A stretch of DNA of 16,311 nucleotides from Syntrophomonadaceae bacterium (GCA_007129055.1 SKWE01000145.1:1-16311); one strand, 5' to 3'. Counted from the stretch's first letter, positions 6,586-14,479 are shown. The notes: a model not told the origin generated them from the sequence alone. Made by a program: numbers and translations.

Positions 6586-8757
6586 ATGGAACAAAATAAT
6601 GATCAGTTATTTATAGAACAGCTGCCTGAAGGGTTTGCCTGCCTTGAGCTGGTTAAAACAGAAAAAGGCCGAAAAGCTGACCTTATTTTTCGCTATGTAA
6701 ACAGGGCCTTTGAAGATCTTTCCGGTTTTCCCCGCATAAAAATAATCAATAAAAAGCTGAGCGATCTTTCTGACGCTTACAACAACCTGGGCATTGCCCG
6801 GGATAGGTTTATTCAAATGATGCATCTTAATCTTGGGGAAATCATCTTTGAGCATTATATAGATAAATATGATCGCTGGACAGAAATTAAAGTTTACACC
6901 ACCGATGAAAACTATATCAACGTACTTGTTCGCGATATTACCAATCAAAAGAAAAACGAACTGGAACATATCTACCAGAACAAGTCATTGAAAACTCTAT
7001 TCGATAATTCATTTGACGCAGTTGTAAGCATTGACGCTGATGACCTGATAATAGATGTGAATGACAATTTTGTCAGGATGTTTGGATACAGGCGGGGCGA
7101 TGTAATCGGCAGGCACATTGATGATGTTATGAACCAGAGCAAACCCGGTTCTGCCAATAAGGAGAGTACTGCCAGGGTGCTTGCCGGGGAGAAGGTAGAA
7201 GAAGAAGATATTCGTTACAATAAACGGGGAGAACCGATGGAGGTTATGATCAAAGCCCTGCCAATTATTATCGACAATAAAAGGGTTGGCGCTTATGCCT
7301 TTTACTCTAACATAACCGAAAGGAAAAAGGCTGAAAGAGAACTGCAGGAAAGGGAAAGTAAATATAATGCAATTTTTGAGGGATCACATGATGCCATAAC
7401 TATAGTAAGTGACGAAGGGTTGTTTATCGACTGCAACCAAAGGGCCTTAGACCTCTACGGCCTGGAAAGCAAGGCAGAATTTGTAATGACCAGGCCTTCA
7501 GATTTTTCTCCCATCCTTCAACCGGATGGCAAAACATCCTTTGAGGCGGCCAACAAAAATATTTCGAAAGCTTTAAAAACAAAGGAGCATATTCACTTTG
7601 AGTGGATCCACCAGCGTGAAGATGGAGAAGTTTTCCCGGCAGAAGTGATATTAAAAGCTTTTACCCTGGAAGGCAAAACTGTCCTGCAGGGTTCTGTCCG
7701 CGATATTACCGACAGGAAACAGGCGGAAGAAAACTTACGTTACATCAGCTTTCACGACAACCTGACTGGAACATACAACCGGGCCTATTTTGATGAAGAA
7801 GCCAAGAGGCTGGATTCTGAAAGACAGCTTCCGATTAGTATCATTATGGCCGATCTGAACGGTTTGAAACTGATCAACGATACATATGGCCACACCAAAG
7901 GTGACGAATTGCTGGTCAAGGCTGCAGAGCTGATAAAAAACTCCTGCCGCCGGGAAGATATCATCGCCCGCTGGGGCGGAGATGAATTTGTTGTGCTTTT
8001 ACCTAAGACCGACCTGGATGGGGCAAGCACTATTGGTAAAAGGATTTCTGAAAACTGCCGCCTGGCATATGTTGAAGACATCCCCATATCAATGGCGCTG
8101 GGTATATCCTGTAAAAACTACAGAGCCACAGACCTGTCAAAAATTCTGCGTGATGCAGAAGATAATATGTATAAACAAAAACTTACAGAAAGCCGCAGCA
8201 CAAAAAGCGCTGTTCTTAAAGCACTGCTAAAAACACTGGCGGAAAAAAGCTTTGAAACTGAAGTCCATACCAGGCGCATGCAAAAAATAGCCCGCCAGAT
8301 TGGAGAAAAAATTAATCTGCCTGACGCAGAGATTAAACGCCTGGAACTATTGATCACCCTTCATGATATAGGAAAAATTAATATTTCCGAGGAAATATTA
8401 ACGAAAAGAAGCCCCTTGTCGAAAAATGAATGGGAGATTATAAAAAAGCACCCGGAAATCGGCTATAGAATTGCCCGGGCGACAGAAGAGTTTGCCCATG
8501 TGGCCCAGGATATTTTAGCCCACCATGAAAGATGGGATGGGAAAGGCTACCCCCAGGGCATTAAAGGAAGTAAAATACCGCTTCTGGCCCGTATAACCGC
8601 CATCGCTGATGCTTACGAGGTTATGACCAACGGCAGGCCCTATAAGAAAGCATTGTCTATTGAAGAAGTTTTGGAGGAATTTAAAAAGTGCTCCGGCACC
8701 CAGTTTGATCCTGAGCTTACCAGGGTCTTTTTCTCGTGTCTCAAGGTTCCGAACTGA
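6586..8757 (+). CDS. PAS-PAS-PAS-GGDEF-HD-GYP cyclic-di-GMP signalling protein
   Basis: A 723-residue cytoplasmic sensor, ATG 6586 with AAGGA about ten bases upstream. Three PAS-type sensory segments come first: one divergent (about 5-120), and two clear ones at about 134-245 and 260-380, the last ending in the DITDRK signature before the helix leading into GGDEF. The GGDEF domain (about 386-540) keeps the active-site GGDEF at 464-468 and the RxxD product-inhibition site at 455-458, so it should be an active, feedback-controlled diguanylate cyclase. The HD-GYP domain (about 545-715) keeps HD at 593-594, HHE at 646-648 and GYP at 654-656, the marks of an active cyclic-di-GMP phosphodiesterase. 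The protein is therefore potentially bifunctional. No membrane segment is seen. It is followed by no clear terminator, and its neighbour on the left (MORN) is divergent. Confidence 0.93.
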   Translation: MEQNNDQLFIEQLPEGFACLELVKTEKGRKADLIFRYVNRAFEDLSGFPRIKIINKKLSDLSDAYNNLGIARDRFIQMMHLNLGEIIFEHYIDKYDRWTEIKVYTTDENYINVLVRDITNQKKNELEHIYQNKSLKTLFDNSFDAVVSIDADDLIIDVNDNFVRMFGYRRGDVIGRHIDDVMNQSKPGSANKESTARVLAGEKVEEEDIRYNKRGEPMEVMIKALPIIIDNKRVGAYAFYSNITERKKAERELQERESKYNAIFEGSHDAITIVSDEGLFIDCNQRALDLYGLESKAEFVMTRPSDFSPILQPDGKTSFEAANKNISKALKTKEHIHFEWIHQREDGEVFPAEVILKAFTLEGKTVLQGSVRDITDRKQAEENLRYISFHDNLTGTYNRAYFDEEAKRLDSERQLPISIIMADLNGLKLINDTYGHTKGDELLVKAAELIKNSCRREDIIARWGGDEFVVLLPKTDLDGASTIGKRISENCRLAYVEDIPISMALGISCKNYRATDLSKILRDAEDNMYKQKLTESRSTKSAVLKALLKTLAEKSFETEVHTRRMQKIARQIGEKINLPDAEIKRLELLITLHDIGKINISEEILTKRSPLSKNEWEIIKKHPEIGYRIARATEEFAHVAQDILAHHERWDGKGYPQGIKGSKIPLLARITAIADAYEVMTNGRPYKKALSIEEVLEEFKKCSGTQFDPELTRVFFSCLKVPN

Positions 8758-8806
8758 ATCCTGCGACTCATAAATTGCATCTTCTAACTTCAAAAGTAAA
8801 TCCATG

Positions 8807-8837
8807 TTCGCTTATTTTAACTGTGCTAAAATATAAT
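8807..8837 (+). promoter_or_regulatory. Possible promoter for the 57-residue membrane protein
   Basis: A perfect TATAAT at 8832-8837, with a poor -35 candidate (TTCGCT at 8807-8812, spacer 19). The start would be near 8844, about 50 bases before the TTG start codon at 8896. The perfect -10 is the main support. Confidence 0.4.
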
Positions 8838-8895
8838 TAGCGTTTACATGGCCGTGCGGTATGAAATAATATAAAACAATGACGGAGGCCAAATT

Positions 8896-9069
8896 TTGCC
8901 TGACTGGATCCATTCCCTGCTTTACATAATAATTGTGATCGGCATTCTATCGCTAACCCTTTTTTTTATAACCGATATTCTTGGCCTTTTGGTTGGGGTT
9001 ATTGCAGGCCACTCTATAGCAAGCTTTGTTGTGTCTCGTCTGCCCGGTTTTTGGGGAGACCGTAAATGA
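8896..9069 (+). CDS. 57-residue membrane protein with TTG start
   Basis: A short gene missed by length cut-offs. A TTG at 8896 is preceded by GGAGG at 8884-8888 with a seven-base gap, an ideal ribosome binding site, and the frame runs to TGA at 9067-9069. It codes for 57 residues: a short soluble start with a Trp (MPDWIHS), two adjacent hydrophobic segments at about 8-26 and 28-48 (including the DILGLLVGVIAGHSIAS stretch), and a basic end (GDRK). Its own perfect TATAAT box lies upstream. I do not recognise a family. It ends 22 bases from the stop of the polX gene, so the two converge. The combination of RBS, promoter and membrane topology makes a real gene likely. Confidence 0.65.
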   Translation: MPDWIHSLLYIIIVIGILSLTLFFITDILGLLVGVIAGHSIASFVVSRLPGFWGDRK

Positions 9070-9091
9070 TTCAGATTTACCGGTTCAGGGC

Positions 9092-10819
9092 TTAGGAATG
9101 CCTGTTTTTCAGGTAAGATTCCACATCTTGCCTTTCAAGGGCATTAAAAATATCTTTCTTCTCCAACCAACCCTTGCGGGCAATGGCCACACCAAAATTA
9201 GTATCACTGAAACTTTCAAGCTGGTGGGCATCCGGGTTTATTGAAACCTTAAGGCCCATATCTTTCGCCTTCTTCAGGTACCGCCAGTCAAGATCCAGGC
9301 GGGCGGGACTGGCATTAAGTTCCAGGATGACCCCATATTCTGCCGCAGCCTGGAATAGCTCTTCCAGATCAACATGCGAACTATCCCGGCCTAAAAGCAG
9401 GCGGTTGGTGGGATGGCCAAGCATGGTAATCGCAGGGTGCGATATGGCCCTTTTAAGCCTTTCCATCATTTTGCCCTGCTCCATCCTCAATCCCGAGTGA
9501 ACAGATGCTATGACAAAATCTAGCTTTTCCAGGACATGATCGGGATAGTCAAGCGTTCCATCTGACCTGATATCCGATTCAATCCCTGCAAAGATTCTGA
9601 TCCCGGGATATTCCTCCTGCAGTTTTTCTATTTCTTCTTTCTGCTTCTTTAAATCATCTTCTTTTAAACCGCCTGCATAGGATGCAGACTGGCTGTGATC
9701 GGATATCCCTACATACTGGTAACCGCTCTCATCACAGTGCCGGACTACCTCTTCCAGGGAATTTATACCGTCGCTGTATGTTGTGTGAACGTGGAATATT
9801 CCCTTAACATCGCTTTCTTCAACGAGGGTTGGAAGGGAATTTTCTTCAGCAGCCTCTATCTCACCCAGGTTTTCCCGTAATTCGGGAGGTATGTAAGATA
9901 GGCCAAGGGCTTCAAAAATATCGCTTTCATCACGGCAGGCTATTTTTTCTCCGCTGTCTGTTTTAAATAAGCCGTATTCATTTATCTTTATCCCCATATT
10001 TTTAGCCCGGTGCCGCAGTGCAGTATTATGCTCCCTGCTGCCGGTAAAGTGATGCAGGGCATAGGGGAATTCTTCTTTTTTTACCACCCGCAGGTCTACA
10101 TTAATCCCGCTTTCCAGGCTGACGGAAGCTTTTGTTTCTCCACTGGCAATAACATCTGCCACTTCGCTTAAGGCGGTAAAAGATTTTATTATCTTTTCCG
10201 GCTCGCTGCCTGAAGCCACAATATCAATATCTTTAACTATTTCCATGCAGCGCCTGATACTTCCGGCAGGGCTAACCTGGTCCAGGTCAGGGAAATTCCT
10301 GATTTTTTCAACAAGCTGATCGGCCAGGACCTTTGCTTCCACGTAAAAGTGCCGTCCCTGGTAATGACGTAGAAATTCTATTCCTTCAAGAATGTTGCTC
10401 TGCGTCTTTTCACCAAAACCTTTCAGGTTGGTTAAACGATTTTCGCGGCAGGCATATTCCAGTTCAGCCAAACTCGATATCTCCAGCATTTCATGAAGCG
10501 CCTGAACTTTGCGGGGGCCAAGACCGGGAACTTTCAGCATTTCCAGCAGCCCTTCCGGGATGCTATTTCTAAGTTCTTCGTAGTAGGCAAGGCTTCCTGT
10601 AGACACATACTCAATCAGCTTTTCATTGATTGCTGACCCAATTCCCTTAACGTTTTTTAGCTCATCGTCCTCGACCAGCCGTTCCAGTTCACTCTCGCCC
10701 ATTACCTCTATGGTACGGGCAGCATTATAGTACGCCCTGCTTTTAAAAGGGTTTTCACCTTTCAGTTCAAGCAGAACCCCAATTTCTTCCATTAACTTAG
10801 CTGCTCCCTGCTTCTCCAT
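9092..10819 (-). CDS. polX: DNA polymerase X with PHP 3'-5' exonuclease domain
   Basis: A 575-residue family X DNA polymerase, standard length for bacterial PolX such as the Bacillus enzyme, which fills short gaps in base excision repair. ATG 10819 is chosen because GGGGTG lies just upstream; an in-frame GTG at 10837 lacks a site. The helix-hairpin-helix region (1-150) has VKGIGSA (57-63), VPGLGPRK (97-104) and LKGFGEKT (132-139). The polymerase palm carries GSIRR at 186-190 and catalytic carboxylates D197 and D199, with the third at D242. A C-terminal PHP domain (about 340-570) has HVHTTYSDG starting at H343, SDH at 373-375, and later GHPTNR and NPDAHQ, the metal ligands of the 3'-5' exonuclease. 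It lies 62 bases downstream of the glutamate dehydrogenase gene on the same strand, so co-transcription is possible. Confidence 0.95.
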   Translation of the reverse strand: MEKQGAAKLMEEIGVLLELKGENPFKSRAYYNAARTIEVMGESELERLVEDDELKNVKGIGSAINEKLIEYVSTGSLAYYEELRNSIPEGLLEMLKVPGLGPRKVQALHEMLEISSLAELEYACRENRLTNLKGFGEKTQSNILEGIEFLRHYQGRHFYVEAKVLADQLVEKIRNFPDLDQVSPAGSIRRCMEIVKDIDIVASGSEPEKIIKSFTALSEVADVIASGETKASVSLESGINVDLRVVKKEEFPYALHHFTGSREHNTALRHRAKNMGIKINEYGLFKTDSGEKIACRDESDIFEALGLSYIPPELRENLGEIEAAEENSLPTLVEESDVKGIFHVHTTYSDGINSLEEVVRHCDESGYQYVGISDHSQSASYAGGLKEDDLKKQKEEIEKLQEEYPGIRIFAGIESDIRSDGTLDYPDHVLEKLDFVIASVHSGLRMEQGKMMERLKRAISHPAITMLGHPTNRLLLGRDSSHVDLEELFQAAAEYGVILELNASPARLDLDWRYLKKAKDMGLKVSINPDAHQLESFSDTNFGVAIARKGWLEKKDIFNALERQDVESYLKNRHS

Positions 10820-10881
10820 GAAACTGTCACCCCACAAAGGAAAAATGGCAATAGAACCAGATTAACGGGATCTTAAATTAA

Positions 10882-12153
10882 TCAGTAAACACCGCGGGTT
10901 TTAGCGGCCGATGCAACCTTTTCAAGCGCTATCATATAGGCGGCGATGCGTAGATTGACTTTTTCTTCTTTAGCTTTATCAATCACTTTGCGATAGGCAT
11001 TTTTCATTTTGGTCTGCAGTTCAGAATCAACCTGGTCTTCGCTCCAGGTAAACTGCTGCAGGTTCTGAACCCATTCAAAGTAAGAAACAACAACTCCCCC
11101 GCTGTTAGTTAATATATCCGGGACAACAGTTATCCCTTTGTCGGCAAGCCCGGGTTCAACAAGGGGGCAGGTTGGGCCGTTAGCCGCTTCAAATATTGCT
11201 TTTGTTTTTATTTGCCCAAGATTATCCTTGGTAATCGCATTTTCCAGGGCTGCAGGAATCAGAAAATCACAGTCCATTGAAAAAATCTGTTCACTATCAA
11301 TAGTTTCTGCCCCGGGGAAATCTTTTACAGAACCGGTTTTTTCTTTGTGTTCATAAACAGCTTCAACATCAAGGCCTTCCTGTTTAAATATACAGCCCCC
11401 TGTATCCGATACTGCGGTAACCTTGCAGCCAAGCCGGTCCAGGTGGTAAGCAGCGTGGAAGCCGACATTGCCAAACCCCTGGATAACTGCCCCGGACTTT
11501 TCCATTTCAATATTGTTGTCCAGGGCCCACTGCTGAACAATGTAGGCTACCCCGCGTCCGGTCGCATCTATTCTTCCCGGCGACCCGCCAAGGTCTATCG
11601 GTTTTCCCGTAACTACTGCCGGTGAATAGCCGCGCAGCTTGCTGTATTCATCCATGATCCAGGCCATAACATTTTCATTTGTATTAACATCGGGAGCCGG
11701 CACGTCCTGGTATGGACCAATATCGGCTGAAATGGCCTGGGTATATTTACGGGTTACCCGTTCAAGTTCTGCCGCTGACATATTTTTCGCATCACAGTTA
11801 ACCCCGCCCTTGGCACCACCAAAAGGCAGGCCGAGCAGGGCTGTTTTCCAAGTCATCCATGATGCTAAGCCGCGAATATCACCCAGTGTTACTTCCGGGT
11901 GATAACGCGTACCTCCCTTATACGGACCGCGGGCATTGTTATGCTGCACCCGGAATCCTTCAAACATTTTAAGGGAACCGTCATCCATCATAACAGGCAG
12001 GTGCACATATATTTCCCGGAAAGGGTTCCTCAGCCAATCCCGAAATTCCCGTTTCAGCTTCAACTTGTTTGCTGCTCTTTCAAAATGGTGTTTTGAGGCT
12101 TCGTTGCAATCTAAAAGACGAAAGCCTTTCTCCTCCCGATCATTATCAGGCAT
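10882..12153 (-). CDS. gdhA: Glutamate dehydrogenase (Glu/Leu/Phe/Val dehydrogenase family)
   Basis: A 423-residue enzyme of the hexameric catabolic-type glutamate dehydrogenase length, interconverting glutamate and 2-oxoglutarate plus ammonia with NAD(P). AAGGAG six bases before ATG 12153. The N-terminal substrate domain shows GPYKGGTRYHP (76-86) and the catalytic-lysine loop LPFGGAKGGV (109-118, K115). A family motif, TGKPIDLGGS, lies at 182-191. The Rossmann domain carries GFGNVG at 226-231. EAANGPTCP and SGGVVVSYFEW near the C-terminus match the family. Preference for NAD or NADP and for glutamate rather than another amino acid are not decided by sequence alone. Likely regulated from the upstream promoter at 12280-12308; the leader contains a possible small peptide. 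It may carry polX on the same transcript. Confidence 0.93.
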   Translation of the reverse strand: MPDNDREEKGFRLLDCNEASKHHFERAANKLKLKREFRDWLRNPFREIYVHLPVMMDDGSLKMFEGFRVQHNNARGPYKGGTRYHPEVTLGDIRGLASWMTWKTALLGLPFGGAKGGVNCDAKNMSAAELERVTRKYTQAISADIGPYQDVPAPDVNTNENVMAWIMDEYSKLRGYSPAVVTGKPIDLGGSPGRIDATGRGVAYIVQQWALDNNIEMEKSGAVIQGFGNVGFHAAYHLDRLGCKVTAVSDTGGCIFKQEGLDVEAVYEHKEKTGSVKDFPGAETIDSEQIFSMDCDFLIPAALENAITKDNLGQIKTKAIFEAANGPTCPLVEPGLADKGITVVPDILTNSGGVVVSYFEWVQNLQQFTWSEDQVDSELQTKMKNAYRKVIDKAKEEKVNLRIAAYMIALEKVASAAKTRGVY

Positions 12154-12182
12154 CTTTTTCTCCTTTCAACTCCATTTAATTA

Positions 12183-12260
12183 GTCGCTAAACTGAAATAG
12201 CCATACAGCCGCTTTCAGGCGTTTCAACCCTGCCTGTATTTCCTTCAAATGAATTATCAT
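12183..12260 (-). CDS. Possible 26-residue leader peptide before gdhA
   Basis: Within the gdhA leader, ATG 12260 opens a 26-codon frame ending in TAA at 12182-12180. GGGGA (12270-12266) lies six bases before the ATG and the predicted transcript start (12273) is just upstream, leaving a very short 5' end. The peptide, opening MIIHLKEIQAGL and rich in K, L and W, looks like an amphipathic helix. Either a real small peptide or regulatory leader, or chance. No known leader peptide of glutamate dehydrogenase is recalled. Confidence 0.35.
12203..12239 (-). promoter_or_regulatory. Two mutually exclusive hairpins in the gdhA leader
   Basis: Bases 12203-12208 (ATACAG) pair with 12234-12239 (CTGTAT), and bases 12216-12220 (CAGGC) pair with 12232-12236 (GCCTG). 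The two stems share their right-hand arm and cannot form together. There is no T-tract after either, so a transcription terminator is not shown. A folding-based control is only a possibility. Confidence 0.35.
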
Positions 12261-12279
12261 AAAAATCCCCGTAAAAACT

Positions 12280-12308
12280 ATTATAATAATTTTATCACAG
12301 TTGTTTAA
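12280..12308 (-). promoter_or_regulatory. Promoter for gdhA
   Basis: On the minus strand TTAAAC (12308-12303), a 17-base spacer, and a perfect TATAAT (12285-12280). The start would be near 12273, giving a leader of about 120 bases before the gdhA start at 12153. Confidence 0.5.
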
Positions 12309-12458
12309 TCCTATCCAAATAGTGAGTTTTTTTAATAATTGGGATACCGTCAGAGTAATGAAATTTTTACCTGCCATGTGATGTTTTCAAAAAGGATATC
12401 GAACAGTACAGTAGTATAGATAATAGAGCACAGCTAAATAACTAAGGAGGCTTTGTTT

Positions 12459-13550
12459 ATGAATACAGTTGAAAAGGCACTGATGCATGGCCTGTTTATC
12501 CACCTGCATCATAATATTGATAAGGCAATTGACTTCGGGGTCTTCAGGGAGCTAAATGAGAAAGTAAGCAGGACTTCGCCGGGAGAGCTGCTGATCGGCC
12601 CCGATGCCAATGATGATGCTGCAGTTTTCCGCATGCCGGACGACAGCGGCCTGGTAGCGGCCAAAATGGAGAGTCACTGTTCTCCCTGCGTGCCTCGCCC
12701 GTACGACAGTGCCGCCACCGGGGCAGGTGGCGCAATGCGGGATGTTGTTGCCATGGGAGCAAGGCCTCTCTTCTTGCTGGATTTCATCGGAACCCGGCCC
12801 CTTGAAGATGAAGTTATTGTAGGGCCCTGCGGCTTTAAGGGTGAATGCACCTGCGGCAGCTGTGAAATCATGACCAGCGGCGATAGGGTAAACCTGATCG
12901 TCAAAGGTATACGTGACATTTGCGAAACAATGGGCGTTTATGTCGTGGGCGGAGGGCTCTCCACTTCATTTAGCGATATTGTTCCGGCGGTGGTGGCTGC
13001 GGTAATCGGGCGCATGGTTATCGATAAACCGCTGACCAAACCTGCCAAGAATATCGGCGACCGCCTGATCATGATCGGTAAAACCGACAATGACGGTAAT
13101 GACACCCTTTACCGGGCAGGGTTGGCAGATATTATGCGTCCCGCACTGGCGCTCTTTAATGAGGAAAAAGCAACCATGGAAGCAGCACTGGCCGTTATAA
13201 AGACCGGAAAAGTCAACGCCTGTTCAGACCTGGGAGCTGCAGGGATAGGCGCTGCCGTAAGTGAATCTACAAGATTTGGTGGTTTGGGTGCAAAGGTTGA
13301 CCTGGCAAAAGCTCCGGTTAAAAAAGACAATCTTACACCCGAAGAAATATTGATCTGCGAAACCCAGGCCCGCATGCTGTTCCAGGTTACCCCTGGTGAT
13401 GCGGTAGAAGTAATCGCTGCAGCAAAATCTGAAGGTGTTGAAGCAGTAGAAATAGGAGAAATCACCGGAGATAAAGAAGCTGTATTCTATTACAATGAAA
13501 AGGAAGTAGCCCGGATTCCCCACGAACCGCCGGCTGAACTCTTTGAGTAG
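12459..13550 (+). CDS. Stand-alone PurL/PurM-like (AIR synthase-related) protein with cysteine cluster
   Basis: A 363-residue protein of the PurM/PurL/SelD/ThiL/HypE ATP-binding superfamily. ATG 12459, with AGGAGG at 12445-12450 and an eight-base gap. The N-terminal half has the superfamily motif DANDDAAV and a stretch reading ESHCSPC then, a few residues on, TGAGGAMRDVVAMGARP, the closest likeness being the PurL first half. PurL has a histidine-rich ESHNHP there; here Cys74 and Cys77 replace it. About residues 124-135 hold C-G-F-K-G-E-C-T-C-G-S-C (C124, C130, C132, C135). The C-terminal half has SDLGAAGIGAA, also PurL-like. Real PurL is about twice this size, so it is not the purine enzyme. 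Six cysteines in two clusters suggest bound zinc or an Fe-S cluster, or a thiol step. Function unknown. Monocistronic with a terminator following. Confidence 0.8.
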   Translation: MNTVEKALMHGLFIHLHHNIDKAIDFGVFRELNEKVSRTSPGELLIGPDANDDAAVFRMPDDSGLVAAKMESHCSPCVPRPYDSAATGAGGAMRDVVAMGARPLFLLDFIGTRPLEDEVIVGPCGFKGECTCGSCEIMTSGDRVNLIVKGIRDICETMGVYVVGGGLSTSFSDIVPAVVAAVIGRMVIDKPLTKPAKNIGDRLIMIGKTDNDGNDTLYRAGLADIMRPALALFNEEKATMEAALAVIKTGKVNACSDLGAAGIGAAVSESTRFGGLGAKVDLAKAPVKKDNLTPEEILICETQARMLFQVTPGDAVEVIAAAKSEGVEAVEIGEITGDKEAVFYYNEKEVARIPHEPPAELFE

Positions 13551-13555
13551 ATAAG

Positions 13556-13617
13556 AAAAAACGTCATGGGGATACTTGTTAACTTTTATCCTTCCCCATG
13601 ACGCTCTTTTTCTCTTT
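13556..13617. terminator. Bidirectional intrinsic terminator
   Basis: An 11-bp perfect stem, CGTCATGGGGA (13562-13572) with TCCCCATGACG (13593-13603), closed by a 20-base loop. On the plus strand the T-rich tail is at 13605-13617; on the minus strand the A-run at 13556-13561 reads as TTTTTT. It sits between the convergent PurL-like gene and the lipoprotein gene and should end both transcripts. Confidence 0.88.
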
Positions 13618-13643
13618 AAGCGGTTATCTAATGTTCAATTTAT

Positions 13644-14267
13644 TTAGAAGTCTAAATCCTCCATGTATTCGTTAATTACAGCGCCGTTAATTTTCCACTC
13701 GCCGCCCTCTTTCAACATGGGAACTTCACTTTCCGTGGTTACTGTTTCGGCTACTTCAAAAGCTTCCATGATCGCGCCCATGAAAAGCTCCATCTCTTCT
13801 TCTTCTGTCATATTTTCAAAATCTATATCCTCGCTGAACATCATCTCAAACATTTTACCCATCATTGCTTCAGCAAATTGCTCAGGATCCGGGTGGGTGT
13901 TCGAGGTATTCACGATCGCTGTATCTCCATCGATCGTATGACCGGTTGCGACTACCTCAAAATTCTTCATCATCGCCCCAAACAGTTCGCGCATAAACTC
14001 TGCATCAGGATCATCCTCATCAAGCGCTTCAGCCAGTTCATCAAAATCGCGTTCAAACTCTTCCATGTAGTCGCTTGATATATAGGTTTTTGCCTGCTCA
14101 ATATCTAGCTGATGGATAGCAGCTATGAACTGTTGGACTACCTGTTCCGGGTTGGATCCGGCGCCTGGGGCATCTGCTGCGCCGCCATTGGAATCTCCAC
14201 CACAACCAGCAACCAACATTGTCCCCAACATTAACATTACCAATAATAGTGCAAACCTGCTTTTCAT
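13644..14267 (-). CDS. Acidic surface lipoprotein, unknown function
   Basis: A 207-residue protein. GGGGAGG (14280-14274) is six bases before ATG 14267. A signal peptide (about 1-21) with lipobox VAGC and predicted lipidated Cys22 is followed by a Gly/Ala/Asp linker, so the protein should be anchored outside the membrane. Residues from about 40 (NPEQVVQQFIAAIHQLDIEQ) and the end (LKEGGEWKINGAVINEY) match the pattern of NTF2-like lipoproteins of the DUF4878/DUF5105 type: a helix, then ...EWKI at the close of the sheet. The mid-part is strongly acidic and Met-rich (EDIDFENMTEEEEMELFMGA and similar), which is unusual and could bind cations, but that is inference. Apparently monocistronic. Confidence 0.78.
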   Translation of the reverse strand: MKSRFALLLVMLMLGTMLVAGCGGDSNGGAADAPGAGSNPEQVVQQFIAAIHQLDIEQAKTYISSDYMEEFERDFDELAEALDEDDPDAEFMRELFGAMMKNFEVVATGHTIDGDTAIVNTSNTHPDPEQFAEAMMGKMFEMMFSEDIDFENMTEEEEMELFMGAIMEAFEVAETVTTESEVPMLKEGGEWKINGAVINEYMEDLDF

Positions 14268-14479
14268 TATTGTCCTCCCCTTCTACATTTATAGATTAGT
14301 TACATTTATACAACTACAATCATAAAAGAAAATTCAAATCAATGCTATTATATAATTGCCCTTTTATATAATCATCTTGCCCTTTTTAGCATGATCCTGC
14401 CTGGAAAAAAGGATTTATAGATTTTTCCTTGTATTAATAAATCAGGCGATACATTAATAATTAACCGGAGAGATGATTA
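14268..14479. other. Divergent gap between lipoprotein and PIG-L genes
   Basis: A 212-base very AT-rich gap holding promoters for two divergent genes, though I see no clearly spaced pair. It contains a near-tandem duplication, described separately, and GGAG at 14467-14470 before the next start. Confidence 0.45.
14348..14386. repeat. Near-tandem repeat TTATATAAT...TTGCCCTTTT, two copies
   Basis: TTATATAAT occurs at 14348-14356 and 14364-14372; TTGCCCTTTT occurs at 14356-14365 and 14377-14386. The two copies differ by a four-base insertion between the parts. They sit midway between divergent promoters and might be paired binding sites or a local duplication. Confidence 0.45.

Larger units (their letters stand above)
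12154..12458. other. Intergenic region between divergent gdhA and the PurL-like gene
   Basis: A 305-base gap. The left half is the gdhA leader with a possible peptide and two overlapping hairpins; the middle carries the gdhA promoter (12280-12308). For the plus-strand gene at 12459 I see AT-rich TATAGA and GATAAT boxes near 12415-12424, but no matching -35, and a strong AGGAGG at 12445-12450. Confidence 0.5.

Noticed and set aside
12180..12377. 65-codon minus-strand frame extending back from the possible leader peptide
   Set aside because: Its start at 12377 lies upstream of the predicted gdhA promoter and has no ribosome binding site; only the last 26 codons from ATG 12260 are plausible.
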